Counted from the stretch's first letter, positions 27,367-36,624 are shown. The stretch: 64,000 nucleotides of DNA from Halomonas sp. HL-48 (GCF_001314875.1 NZ_LJZS01000006.1:62001-126000), one strand, 5' to 3'. The notes: generated by a model from the letters alone, not told the origin. Translations and numbers: made by a program.

Positions 27367-27758
27367 TGGATACCCTCGGTGCCCCTCGTCATATCCCTGA
27401 CATCGAAGGGGAAGCAACAGAGCGAGTAGCAGCCAGAATCGGCATCACACGCCTGATCGGCGCAGTCGTTGTCATCCGTGAGGTTGCGCCGGATATCGGC
27501 ATCCAGGCCGTTCATATACTGCTGGAGGTTGCCAGAAAGCCCGGAATCACAGTCAGTGAGCTGATAAGGAAGACGGGGTTATCGCAGTCATCTTGCTCTC
27601 GCAACCTGGCGCTGCTATCAGCCCAACACCGCCTCGGGAAGCCTGGACTGGATCTAGTGTACACACAGGAAGACCCCTCGGAGAGACGCCGGAAGCTGGC
27701 TCGCTTGACCCCCAAGGGAGAAGAGCTGGTGTCATTGGTTGTCGATTCGGTGCGCTAG
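27366..27758 (+). CDS. MarR-like winged-helix regulator
   Basis: A 130-aa protein. The middle has a winged-helix DNA-binding domain: VHILLEVARKPGITVSELIR, KTGLSQSSCSRNLALLS, then a wing with LVYTQEDPSERRRKLARLTP followed by KGEEL. This is the MarR layout with a short N-terminal part. It is coupled to the 55-aa gene. Its last 27 bases overlap, tail to tail, the end of the reverse transcriptase gene, which is unusual and may link expression of the two units. Confidence 0.75.
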   Translation: MDTLGAPRHIPDIEGEATERVAARIGITRLIGAVVVIREVAPDIGIQAVHILLEVARKPGITVSELIRKTGLSQSSCSRNLALLSAQHRLGKPGLDLVYTQEDPSERRRKLARLTPKGEELVSLVVDSVR

Positions 27759-28724
27759 GGGTACGGCCTGGAGGAGTGCATCCAGGCGCTGGGATAGTCG
27801 CCTTCCCTCGGCGTGTTTCAGGCGAATGAGTCTTCCGACTCGCCCCTTGGCACTGTCCCAGGCTTTGCGGTTCTCGGGCGTCATGCCATCTTCGTTGACT
27901 GCCTTCTCTAGGTTATGGACTGCTGACCGGATCCTGTTTCGCTCGTCCTTGCTGATTGCTGGACATCGCCCGGCAGTTACCAGGCCTGTGACTTCCAACT
28001 TTCGCCCCTTGCGGCTGACTTGGCTCTTGGAGCGTTTAGGCCGACACCCCTTTGAAGTCAGCATCCGGTATAACTTGGCCCTGGCCTCGCCAATGGTTCT
28101 GTCTGGAATCCGGCGGCGGGATGAATAGGTGACATCATCGACGAATCGGGAGTATGTCAGATCCATCGCCTTCAGTTCTCCGACCAGTTGAGCCTCCCGG
28201 TCCCAGAATGCGAGATTTGCTAGGTAGCTGCTCGTTTTGGCTCCCTGTGGTATGGATCCCTTGCGCGTAGTCAGTTTGGTCAACAATTCTGCTACTTCAG
28301 CAGAGAACCCAAAGAAGCGTAGCCAGACTGTGAACACCAGTTTGCGATCCAGCGATGGGTAGAAGTCGGCAATATCGTCCAATACGAGAATAGCTGCCCC
28401 CGTATGCAGGGCCGCATTCGATACGTGATCCCTTGGGAACTCGGTATCCTTTATCCCGCCATGCAGGTAGCGCGGGAAGCGCACTTTGTGGAGGATCTTC
28501 TGGACGATCTGATGCTGCACACGTTTCAGTTCTGGGTACGCATCGTAGGTCATCCGAAGGCTGCCATCTTTCTTCTTCTGAGGAACAGGCCGGTACGAAG
28601 CAGACGCGCTCTCGGCGATGGCTTTCAGTTTAGGGAGTGGTGTATTCAGTAATCGCGCGAGGTGCTCAGGATCCACAATCGGGTTGTGGGGGTAAAACGG
28701 CGTCAGCTCAGGCGAGACGAACAT
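27732..28724 (-). CDS. Retron-type reverse transcriptase
   Basis: A 330-aa reverse transcriptase. The seven-block RT core is present: KDGSLRMTYDAYPELKRVQH (RT1), LDDIADFYPSLDR with the first catalytic Asp near residue 117 (RT3), GSIPQGAKTSSYLANL (RT4), and the YxDD box as FVDDVTYSS (residues 194-202, RT5). Two retron-specific marks are visible: region X as NAALH (residues 103-107, pattern NAxxH) and region Y as LEVTGLVT (VTG at 245-247). The length fits a retron RT without a maturase domain. The start ATG 28724 overlaps the stop of the Xre gene (TGATG). It should make msDNA from the structured RNA encoded upstream. Confidence 0.9.
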   Translation of the reverse strand: MFVSPELTPFYPHNPIVDPEHLARLLNTPLPKLKAIAESASASYRPVPQKKKDGSLRMTYDAYPELKRVQHQIVQKILHKVRFPRYLHGGIKDTEFPRDHVSNAALHTGAAILVLDDIADFYPSLDRKLVFTVWLRFFGFSAEVAELLTKLTTRKGSIPQGAKTSSYLANLAFWDREAQLVGELKAMDLTYSRFVDDVTYSSRRRIPDRTIGEARAKLYRMLTSKGCRPKRSKSQVSRKGRKLEVTGLVTAGRCPAISKDERNRIRSAVHNLEKAVNEDGMTPENRKAWDSAKGRVGRLIRLKHAEGRRLSQRLDALLQAVPLAHRIDNQ

Positions 28725-29011
28725 CAAGCCGACTCTCTCATCAGGTTCAGCGCAGCGGCTGAGAGCTTTTCCTTCAGCTCTGGAGTAAAGCCTTCCAGAT
28801 CGTCTTCCTCAGCAGCGAGAAAGAGCAGCAGGGTCATCGGAACTTCCAACCCTTTGGCAATGTTCTCCAGCGAGGACAGGCCCGGATCTGATCTTTCACC
28901 CCGCTCAAGGAGCGATAGATAGGAGACTGACACGCCAGCACGTTTGGCCAACTCACCTTGAGTCAGCTTACGCTGCTGGCGGCACAGTTTGATTGCGTAG
29001 CCAATATTCAT
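28724..29011 (-). CDS. Xre-family helix-turn-helix protein of the retron operon
   Basis: A 95-aa protein with an N-terminal Cro/CI helix-turn-helix: LCRQQRKLTQGELAKRAGVS, VSYLSLLERGERSDPGLSS, and LENIAKGLEVPMTLLLFLA. A short acidic, helical tail follows (EEDDLEGFTPELKEKLSAAA). It lies between the 77-aa gene and the RT and is coupled to the RT. HTH proteins are known as retron partners (an HTH-associated class, type VI in the published scheme as I recall it), so it may be both repressor and a functional retron component. I take ATG 29011; a TTG at 29020 is also possible and the ribosome site is weak. Confidence 0.82.
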   Translation of the reverse strand: MNIGYAIKLCRQQRKLTQGELAKRAGVSVSYLSLLERGERSDPGLSSLENIAKGLEVPMTLLLFLAAEEDDLEGFTPELKEKLSAAALNLMRESA

Positions 29012-29054
29012 ATTTCGCAACCAATCGAAAATCTAAAAGTAGTGGTTTGCTGTG

Positions 29055-29288
29055 TCACAGGAAGTCCTCAAAAAGCGCCTTGATCACGGGAAGGTACTTC
29101 AATGCCTCACCGAGCTTGGCTAGAGCGGCAGCCGCCCTTGCTGGCTTTGGATCGGCAGTCAGTGCCTCCTCCAGAATCGTAATCGCCTCATCCAGTCCAT
29201 CTGTAACGCGAGCATCTACGTCGTCATGCATCTCCGACCGCACCTGCTTGAGCAGGTCGACAGTCTTGGTTAAACGTGCAGTATTCAT
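29055..29288 (-). CDS. Unknown 77-aa helical protein of the retron operon
   Basis: MNTARLTKTVDLLKQVRSEM opens a small, almost wholly helical protein ending in an amphipathic helix (GEALKYLPVIKALFEDFL). AGAGG lies ten bases before ATG 29288. The frame is open for another 273 bases upstream, but that part is the structured RNA region and is not protein-like. It is the first gene after the msr-msd-like RNA, where retron effectors often sit. I do not recognise the family; toxin, antitoxin or accessory roles are all open. Confidence 0.65.
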   Translation of the reverse strand: MNTARLTKTVDLLKQVRSEMHDDVDARVTDGLDEAITILEEALTADPKPARAAAALAKLGEALKYLPVIKALFEDFL

Positions 29289-29335
29289 CCGAAATACCTC
29301 TTCTCTCATCGGGCGGAATTGCCCCGCCGTCAAGC

Positions 29336-29580
29336 AATTGAGCCGATAAGGAACGCGTAGATGCTCCAGCAAACCACCGTTCAGCTCCTTTTCAAAGGAG
29401 CCTCCCGCCGTACAAAACAGCTGACTACCGGGTATCTGAGACACCGAGCAGCCGGGTCGCTGTGCGGCAAGTGAACCCTGGGTGAACAACTCCCTGGGTG
29501 ACCAACAAGGTTGGCCCGCTTGCAAGCTCAATCGAGGTAAATCAACACGTTTAAAGAGCACCTGGGTGGTACACCCAGCC
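29336..29580 (-). ncRNA. Candidate retron msr-msd RNA
   Basis: Read on the minus strand, the transcript starts near 29581 with hairpin CTGGGTG-tac-CACCCAG. A 9-bp outer helix GATTGAGCT (29533-29525) with GGCTCAATT (29344-29336, two G-U pairs) is the candidate a1/a2 pair and encloses about 198 nt. Inside are GGCCAAC-ctt-GTTGGTC (one G-U), GCCGCACAGC pairing across to GCTGT...ACGGC (29468-29459 with 29421-29407), GGTGTC-tca-GATACC, and a perfect GCTCCTTT-ga-AAAGGAGC (29401-29384). The order, length and position upstream of a retron RT fit an msr-msd gene. Exact ends, the branching G and the msd limits are not determined. Confidence 0.65.
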
Positions 29581-29588
29581 TGAAAGTA

Positions 29589-29617
29589 ACAATACCTGTA
29601 GTTTTACTGTCAGTCAA
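29589..29617 (-). promoter_or_regulatory. Sigma-70 promoter of the retron operon
   Basis: TTGACT (-35, 29617-29612), a 17-bp spacer and TATTGT (-10, 29594-29589) on the minus strand. This would start transcription near 29581, exactly at the first hairpin of the structured RNA. Confidence 0.7.
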
Positions 29618-29666
29618 ATTATTGGTACCCGATGCGGGGTGAGCTGGTCAGATACCCACCAAAAGA

Positions 29667-29718
29667 AAACCCCCGGTGTCTGGGAGTAGGCTTCCTACAT
29701 TCCCATGACCGGGGGTTT
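29667..29718. terminator. Long bidirectional hairpin terminator
   Basis: AAACCCCCGGT (29667-29677) pairs with ACCGGGGGTTT (29708-29718). Inside, TGGGA and TCCCA enclose a second stem GTAGG-ctt-CCTAC. It insulates the retron promoter from groEL on one side and could also end rightward transcripts. One CTTCCTACAT repeat (29691-29700) lies in it. Confidence 0.7.
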
Positions 29719-29824
29719 CGTTTAGCAGGGCAGGAAGGTCGTTAGGGGGAGGTCTGGAGCCTTCGCAGCTGTCCCAGACCTTCCTACAATCTTCCTACAT
29801 TCCTTCCTACATCTATGCCTACAT
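29691..29824. repeat. Right-end integrase arm-type repeats
   Basis: CTTCCTACAT or CTTCCTACAA occurs at 29691-29700, 29780-29789, 29791-29800 and 29803-29812, with a partial GCCTACAT at 29817-29824. The first three of the 29.78-29.81 kb cluster are spaced 11-12 bp apart. An 8-bp stem AGGTCTGG/CCAGACCT (29750-29781) adjoins them. The same 10-mer is next to the integrase at the left end. Confidence 0.65.
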
Positions 29825-29872
29825 TGCTTCGTAAGACATTGATTTCAAAAGGATGCTAGGGGTAGTCGGCAG

Positions 29873-31529
<1,657 letters not shown>

Positions 31530-31578
31530 CTAATAAATTCAGAAAAATGGGAAAGTAAGTAATCGGTCGAGGCAATGA

Positions 31579-31872
31579 TCAGCCTTCGACAACTGCCAGA
31601 ATATCGGCTTCGCTCATGATCAAGACTTCTTCGCCGTCGATTTTCTGTTTTTCAACGCCGAAGCCGTCTTTGAAGATCACGCTGTCGCCAACTTTCACGT
31701 CGAGAGGGCGAACATCACCGCTTTCTAGAATGCGACCATTGCCTACGGCGAGTACTTCACCACGAGTAGGCTTTTCCTGCGCATTGCCCGGAAGCACGAT
31801 GCCGCCAGCGGTTTTCTGCTCTTCTTCCACGCGACGGACGACGACGCGATCGTGCAAAGGACGGATATTCAT
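31579..31872 (-). CDS. groES: GroES co-chaperonin (10 kDa)
   Basis: A 97-aa lid of the GroEL chamber. It reads [20 protein letters not shown], the mobile loop [20 protein letters not shown], and [23 protein letters not shown] 31872 has AGGAG nine bases before it; the GTG two codons upstream is too close to that site. First gene of the operon, under the sigma-32 promoter at 32.04 kb. Confidence 0.97.
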   Translation of the reverse strand: MNIRPLHDRVVVRRVEEEQKTAGGIVLPGNAQEKPTRGEVLAVGNGRILESGDVRPLDVKVGDSVIFKDGFGVEKQKIDGEEVLIMSEADILAVVEG

Positions 31873-32030
31873 GCTCACGTTCTCCTAAGTATCGTCAAAG
31901 CCCCATTCAGGGCGGTTAATGTTGATGGTTTTCGTGGGCAGAGCCCGCGAAAAATGAAGACGAGACGTCTTCGCTGTTAATGGCAACCACTTTATAGTGA
32001 AGCGGTTACCGAACTTGTGTGCTGCCTCAA

Positions 32031-32058
32031 AAATGGGGGCTGCGGGTAACCTTTCAAG
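32031..32058 (-). promoter_or_regulatory. Sigma-32 heat-shock promoter of groES-groEL
   Basis: CTTGAAA (32058-32052), a 13-bp spacer and CCCCATTT (32038-32031) on the minus strand match the sigma-32 consensus in both boxes. No CIRCE inverted repeat is seen upstream of groES, so RpoH control is the likely heat-shock mechanism. Confidence 0.85.
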
Positions 32059-32106
32059 GGGGTATTAACAAAAAAATCTTGAAGCTTGCATTCTTTGCCA
32101 AAACGC

Positions 32107-32613
32107 TTAACCACGGTGCTTGGGCTCATCCCGGCTGATGAAGTCGCCTTCGATCGGGCCCTCGGGCTGTTCAGATGACGACGTGCCTTCACGCTGACGG
32201 TAATCAGCCTCGTTCTGCTGGTAGGTCTGGGAGGTGTAAGTCCCCCCGGTGCGTTGGGCCGTGACCTTTAGCCCCAGAGCGGTCAACAGTTTAAACAGCA
32301 GTCGGCGGGCATCGGGAACCAGGCAGGCAAGCCCCAGGGCATCCGACAGGAAGCCGGGTGCCATCAGCAGTGCCCCACCAAATATCAGCGCCGCACCGGT
32401 AAACAGTTCGTTTGAGGGGATTTCGCCTGCCTGCATGCGCTGGCGGGCGCGGGAAAACGTGGCGACCCCTTCCTTGCGGATAAGATGAAGCCCCACAACG
32501 CCGGTACCGATCACCAGCAGTAGGGTGATCAATAAACCAATTTGGCTGCCAATCGAAAACAGAATGACAAAATCAAGCAGCGTGAATAAAGACACAAACA
32601 CCAGAATAGGCAT
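32107..32613 (-). CDS. fxsA: FxsA-family membrane protein
   Basis: A 168-aa membrane protein of the FxsA family (in E. coli it relieves exclusion of phage T7 by F plasmid). Helices include MPILVFVSLFTLLDFVILFS and QIGLLITLLLVIGTGVVGLH, followed by LIRKEGVATFSRARQRMQAG and the GGALLMAPGFLSDALGLACL block. The hydrophilic tail is acidic and Gln-rich. I start at ATG 32613, which has GGAG before it; the frame extends 22 codons further without a ribosome site. The usual neighbour of groESL. Confidence 0.87.
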   Translation of the reverse strand: MPILVFVSLFTLLDFVILFSIGSQIGLLITLLLVIGTGVVGLHLIRKEGVATFSRARQRMQAGEIPSNELFTGAALIFGGALLMAPGFLSDALGLACLVPDARRLLFKLLTALGLKVTAQRTGGTYTSQTYQQNEADYRQREGTSSSEQPEGPIEGDFISRDEPKHRG

Positions 32614-32794
32614 CACAAACTCCGTCATAGATGTCGCGTTAGATATGGTGACAGTCTGATTGAAAAACAAGGCAAACAAAATGGCCGCGCTAGCCGCATT
32701 GCGCCTTTTGGGGATTGCCGGTTGTTAGCCAGCGTGTCAATTTGAAGGACGGAACGATATCGATCTGATAAAGGCTGAACGAGAGGAGCGTTAA

Positions 32795-33556
32795 ATGAAA
32801 CTGAATGGTCGGGTGATTGCGATAACGGGCGGCGCCCGTGGTTTAGGGTATGCCGTGGCGTTGCGCTTTGGGCAGCAAGGTGCGCGCTTGGCATTGATGG
32901 ACATCAGCGCAGAGGCGCTGGATGACGCGGTCTCGAGACTGGCTCACCAGGGCATTGAGGCTCTGGGCGTGGTGGTGGATGTCGCCGACGAGACCTCGGT
33001 CGTCCAGGCCTTTGCCGATATAGCCGAACGCCAAGGCCCGGTCAGCGGCTGCGTCAACAACGCGGGCATCACCGACGATGCCTTGGTCGTCAAAGCCAAG
33101 GAAGGGCAGGTCGAAGCGCGTATGTCCCTTGCGGCATGGCAACGGGTCATCGACATCAACCTGACGGGGGTATTCCTTTGCGGGCGCGAAGCGGCAACGC
33201 AAATGATCGAGGCCGGTCACGAAGGCGTGATCGTCAATATTTCGAGTATCTCCAAGGCGGGCAATCCGGGGCAAAGCAATTACGCCGCCGCCAAAGCCGG
33301 CGTCCATGCCTTGACCGTCACCTGGGCGAGCGAGCTGGCGCGCTACGGTATTCGCACGGGAACGGTAGCACCGGGGTTCATTGATACCGAAATGACCGCC
33401 TCAATGCGCCCCGACATGTTGGAGCGTATTGCCTCAAGGGTGCCGCTGAGACGTTTGGGAGAACCGGATAACATCGCGCAAAGCGTCGCCTTCGTGATGG
33501 AGAATGATTACTTCTCCGGGCGCATCATCGAATGTGATGGTGGTTTGCGGATTTAG
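32795..33556 (+). CDS. SDR-family 3-oxoacyl-ACP reductase-like oxidoreductase
   Basis: A 253-aa short-chain dehydrogenase. The Rossmann motif is ITGGARGLGYAVALRFG, then the NNAG block (VNNAGITDDALVVKAK) and the catalytic Ser-Tyr-Lys in NISSISKAGNPGQSNYAAAK. ARLALMDIS with Asp after strand beta-2 would favour NAD(H). It resembles FabG paralogues with an insert (KAKEGQVEARMSLAAWQRVI). It is not the fatty-acid cluster copy, so its substrate is open. AGAGGAG lies before the ATG. Confidence 0.85.
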   Translation: MKLNGRVIAITGGARGLGYAVALRFGQQGARLALMDISAEALDDAVSRLAHQGIEALGVVVDVADETSVVQAFADIAERQGPVSGCVNNAGITDDALVVKAKEGQVEARMSLAAWQRVIDINLTGVFLCGREAATQMIEAGHEGVIVNISSISKAGNPGQSNYAAAKAGVHALTVTWASELARYGIRTGTVAPGFIDTEMTASMRPDMLERIASRVPLRRLGEPDNIAQSVAFVMENDYFSGRIIECDGGLRI

Positions 33557-33607
33557 AGCCGCAGGTGTTCATGTCGAAATGTGGTGGTACGACCTTGCGG
33601 GTATTGC

Positions 33608-34240
33608 TCAGCGGCGCGTTTCCAGGTGGTCGATTTCTTCTGCCCAACGCTTCACCTTGCGCCGTTGAAGTCGGCTGTTGAGCCGTTTGGTATCGATGCT
33701 GAGAGGTATCAATGCCCGCTTTGAAGTGGAGGGGGCATTAAGGTAGAACGAGCGTGATGCTCCGATCGGCCTGTCCTCCGAGCCATAGATGGCAATGACC
33801 CGTATCTCCATTTGCAGATTGATCTGCTCAAAGATATCGTCGTCCAGCTGCCAGGAGGCGCGAATCTGTTCGGCAATGTCAGCAAAGCGTTGCATGTGTA
33901 GGTAGTCGCCCGATGAAAGCGGCCCCTGATGACTTCTGACCGATTTCTCCTGCTGCTCGTCCTTTTCTTCCTGATACTCCGCCACATCGACCATGTAGGT
34001 TTCATCCGACGTATGCAGGAGAGCCACCACATGCTGGATATAGATGGATTCGCTGCTCATGTTGCTGATCAGGCACAGCGCGTTCTGACCCGTGCCGAGT
34101 CCCCGGTTGATAATGACCCGGGGGCGTCGCTGGCGAACGTAGCCGTTGTATAGCAGTTGCGCATAAAAAAACCAGACGAAGAGCGTCAGCACGCTGGTAA
34201 TGGCGGAAATCGCCTGACCATTGTCGTTCAACCATTCCAT
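33608..34240 (-). CDS. Unknown protein with one N-terminal membrane segment
   Basis: A 210-aa protein. One transmembrane helix near the N-terminus (AITSVLTLFVWFFYAQLLYN) is followed by a soluble domain with short beta-strand-like segments (PRVIINRGLGTGQNALCLIS) and an acidic-polar stretch (EYQEEKDEQQEK). I do not recognise a family. ATG 34240 has AGGAA nine bases before it; the longer frame to 34285 has no support. Monocistronic, next to tRNA-Leu. Confidence 0.65.
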   Translation of the reverse strand: MEWLNDNGQAISAITSVLTLFVWFFYAQLLYNGYVRQRRPRVIINRGLGTGQNALCLISNMSSESIYIQHVVALLHTSDETYMVDVAEYQEEKDEQQEKSVRSHQGPLSSGDYLHMQRFADIAEQIRASWQLDDDIFEQINLQMEIRVIAIYGSEDRPIGASRSFYLNAPSTSKRALIPLSIDTKRLNSRLQRRKVKRWAEEIDHLETRR

Positions 34241-34456
34241 GGAAGCGTTCCTTTGCCTGCAGGAAGATATTGTAGGTAGCAGCAACGTTAGCCCACTGCG
34301 CAGAAAATGCCAGTTGACGGCGTTGGCTTATTTATTAGTATGTACGAATATAATGAGGCTAAAAAAACGCCTGCTGGCGTGGGATATATGTAGCGATGAA
34401 TCTACATTAGGGAAAGTGGGGGTATAAAGCAGTCAAGTAACAGCGTTTTATCGAAT

Positions 34457-34542
34457 TGGTGCGGATGGGGAGACTTGAACTCCCACGCCTTACGGCACTA
34501 GAACCTAAATCTAGCGTGTCTACCAATTCCACCACATCCGCA
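34457..34542 (-). tRNA. tRNA-Leu (TAG)
   Basis: An 86-nt class II tRNA on the minus strand. The acceptor TGCGGATG pairs with CATCCGCA and CCA is encoded. The anticodon stem CTAGA/TCTAG encloses TTTAGGT (anticodon TAG). A long variable arm (GTGCCGTAAGGCGT) and T-arm GAGTTCAAGTC confirm leucine. Confidence 0.95.
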
Positions 34543-34618
34543 GAACGACGCGTATACTATCAACGTTCTGCATAAAGTCAATCATAAACTCGTTGCCCGG
34601 CCAGGGAAGGAGCCGTTG

Positions 34619-35329
34619 ATGCTGACACGCTGGATAGCCGCCGGAGGTCGCGTGGTGAGGCGCGCGCTACCCGGCTACTGCGCGTTCTGTCTCGACCCGT
34701 TGAGTGGGGAGGCGAGCTGGTGCCAAGCCTGTTTCGACCAGCTGCCCTGGAACCATCCCGCCTGCCCGCGCTGTGGTGATGGGCTCACCCACCATCAGCA
34801 ATCCCTGTGTGGTCATTGCGTCAGCAAGCGACCGGCCTTCGATGCCGCTCATGTCGCCTTGCGTTACCAGTTTCCCATCACTGCGCTGGTGCGCGACTTC
34901 AAGTTCAATGCCAAACCCCGTGCCGGTATGCTGTTGTGCGAGTTGATGCAGACAAGCCTGCCGTCGCCGCCTTTTGATGCGATACTACCCGTCCCCATGA
35001 CGCCCGAGCGTGCCCGTGAACGTGGCTTCAACCAGGCCCGTTGGCTGGCGGCCGAACTGGGGCGACGTGAGCGTCTGCCGGTGCTGGAGGTACAGCGCGT
35101 CAAGCAGGGGCCTTCGCAGCGCCGCTTGAACCGACAGGCGCGTTTTGCCAACCTGTCCGGGGCGTTCAGGATCACTACCTCGCCGCCGCGCTATGTGGCC
35201 ATCGTCGACGATGTGGTCACCACCGGGGCAACCGCCCATGCACTGGCCTTGGCGCTGCGTCGGGCCGGGGCCGAACGCGTGGACGTCTGGGCTGCAGCCC
35301 GAACGCCGTTGGTGGTTGAGCAATCGTAG
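34619..35329 (+). CDS. ComF-family phosphoribosyltransferase-like protein
   Basis: A 236-aa ComF/GntX-type protein. The N-terminal zinc-ribbon-like part has four CxxC-type pairs (CAFC, CQAC, CPRC, CGHC). The C-terminal PRTase domain has the PRPP loop VAIVDDVVTTGATAHALALA, with FNQARWLAAEL before it. The family is linked to DNA uptake or its by-product use, but the reaction is unknown. ATG 34619 has AAGGAG eight bases before it. Confidence 0.88.
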   Translation: MLTRWIAAGGRVVRRALPGYCAFCLDPLSGEASWCQACFDQLPWNHPACPRCGDGLTHHQQSLCGHCVSKRPAFDAAHVALRYQFPITALVRDFKFNAKPRAGMLLCELMQTSLPSPPFDAILPVPMTPERARERGFNQARWLAAELGRRERLPVLEVQRVKQGPSQRRLNRQARFANLSGAFRITTSPPRYVAIVDDVVTTGATAHALALALRRAGAERVDVWAAARTPLVVEQS

Positions 35330-35387
35330 CGACGCGCCGTAATACCCCGATGTGGCATCTCCCTTACCGACTGCTCCTGGAGTCACC

Positions 35388-36362
35388 ATGACGCATGCTT
35401 TTCGCTCGCTTTCTCCCGGCCTTGTGATGTCGGCGGTGGAGTCATTGGATATATGGCCGACCTCGGAGCCGTTTGCCTTAAACAGCTACGAGAATCGGGT
35501 GATGATGTTCCGCGATGAGCAGGGCACACAGTGGGTCATCAAGTTCTATCGTCCGGAGCGCTGGCAGGACGCCGCCATTCAGGAAGAGCACGACTTTCTG
35601 GAGGAGCTGAGCGGGGCAGGCGTGCCGGTGGCCGCGGCATGGTCCGATGTAAGTGGGAAAAGTCTGCACCGCTTCGAAGGCTTTCGCTTTGCACTCTTCC
35701 GGCACTGCCCAGGGCAGGCCCCGGAGCTGGATAATGATGCCCATCTGTTTGCGCTGGGCGAGTTGTTAGGCCGTTTGCACGAGACGTCAAGCAAGGCGTC
35801 GTTCACTCATCGACCACACCTTGAACTGGTGGCGGGTGTGCAGGACGCCCAGCAGCGGGTGTTCGATAGCCAGCGTCTCGACCGGCATCAGCGCAGGGCC
35901 TATGAAAGTGTCGTTACCCGGATCAGCGAGGCCCTGGCGCCGCATCAATGGCGTGATAGCGAGATGATTCGCTGCCATGGAGATTGTCATCTAGGCAACA
36001 TTCTCGGGCGCGACGAGCAGTTTTCGCTGGTTGATTTTGATGACTGTCTGATGGCGCCGGCGATTCAGGATGTCTGGATGCTGCTGTCGGCCAACGAGCC
36101 CCAGGAATGGCAACGTCAGATGAGCGAGATGGTAGAAGGGTACGAGGAGGTGCGGCCTTTTCCCCACGCGCAAATGACGCTGATTGAACCGCTTCGTGCT
36201 TACCGGTTGATTCGTCATAGCGCCTGGTGGGTGTCACGCTGGGAAGATCCCGCCTTCCAGCAGGCGTTTCCCTGGGTCGCCGATAAAGGCTATTGGGACC
36301 AGCACATTCGTCAGTTAGAGCAGCAATTGCTGGTGCTACAGTCGCCGCGCTGGTTGGCATAA
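35388..36362 (+). CDS. srkA: SrkA stress-response Ser/Thr kinase (YihE)
   Basis: A 324-aa kinase of the APH/choline-kinase fold. The start MTHAFRSLSPGLVMSAVESL matches YihE. The phosphate-binding Lys is in WVIKFYRPERW, the catalytic loop is RCHGDCHLGNILGRD, and the metal site is VDFDDCLMAPAIQDVW. It counteracts MazEF and envelope/oxidative stress in E. coli. GGAG before ATG 35388 supports this start over the in-frame ATG 36 bases earlier. No dsbA is found after it, unlike in E. coli. Confidence 0.92.
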   Translation: MTHAFRSLSPGLVMSAVESLDIWPTSEPFALNSYENRVMMFRDEQGTQWVIKFYRPERWQDAAIQEEHDFLEELSGAGVPVAAAWSDVSGKSLHRFEGFRFALFRHCPGQAPELDNDAHLFALGELLGRLHETSSKASFTHRPHLELVAGVQDAQQRVFDSQRLDRHQRRAYESVVTRISEALAPHQWRDSEMIRCHGDCHLGNILGRDEQFSLVDFDDCLMAPAIQDVWMLLSANEPQEWQRQMSEMVEGYEEVRPFPHAQMTLIEPLRAYRLIRHSAWWVSRWEDPAFQQAFPWVADKGYWDQHIRQLEQQLLVLQSPRWLA

Positions 36363-36480
36363 GCTTCGAGGTGGCGACCCAGGTGGCGATAATCGGCAAG
36401 GAGACGGTCGTTGCGACGCTGCCCCCAGGGCGTGGGGTGCGTTAAAATACGCCGTCTTGACGCGCTATGTTAATAATTTA

Positions 36481-36518
36481 TTGTACATGCGCTATTAAAA
36501 GTATATTTTTTGTACATG
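36481..36518. repeat. Two TTGTACATG repeats upstream of folE
   Basis: TTGTACATG occurs at 36481-36489 and 36510-36518 (29 bp apart) in the 262-bp AT-rich gap before folE. It contains the palindrome TGTACA. It is a possible operator for folE; no regulator is known to me. The rest of the gap 36363-36624 shows no gene. Confidence 0.4.
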
Positions 36519-36624
36519 GTAGAGGCCCGTAGAGGTCAACTCCTGCCATGACCGCCGATGGCCGGCACTATTAAGCGCGACGGATCTAGCCCCGCGCGTT
36601 CGACACCTTTCGACGAGGCTTACC

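Noticed and set aside
27732..28724. Group II intron or DGR reverse transcriptase
   Set aside because: No maturase or HNH domain, no intron boundaries and no variable/template repeat pair were seen, while the retron NAxxH and VTG marks are present.
29289..29561. N-terminal extension of the 77-aa retron-operon protein
   Set aside because: The added residues are translated from the structured RNA region and are not protein-like; ATG 29288 has its own ribosome site.
29476..29580. CRISPR-like array from repeated CTGGGTG
   Set aside because: The repeats are only 7-9 bp, unevenly spaced and partly inverted; no cas gene is present in the window.
31873..32030. CIRCE element upstream of groES
   Set aside because: No TTAGCACTC-N9-GAGTGCTAA inverted repeat is present; the sigma-32 boxes explain heat control.
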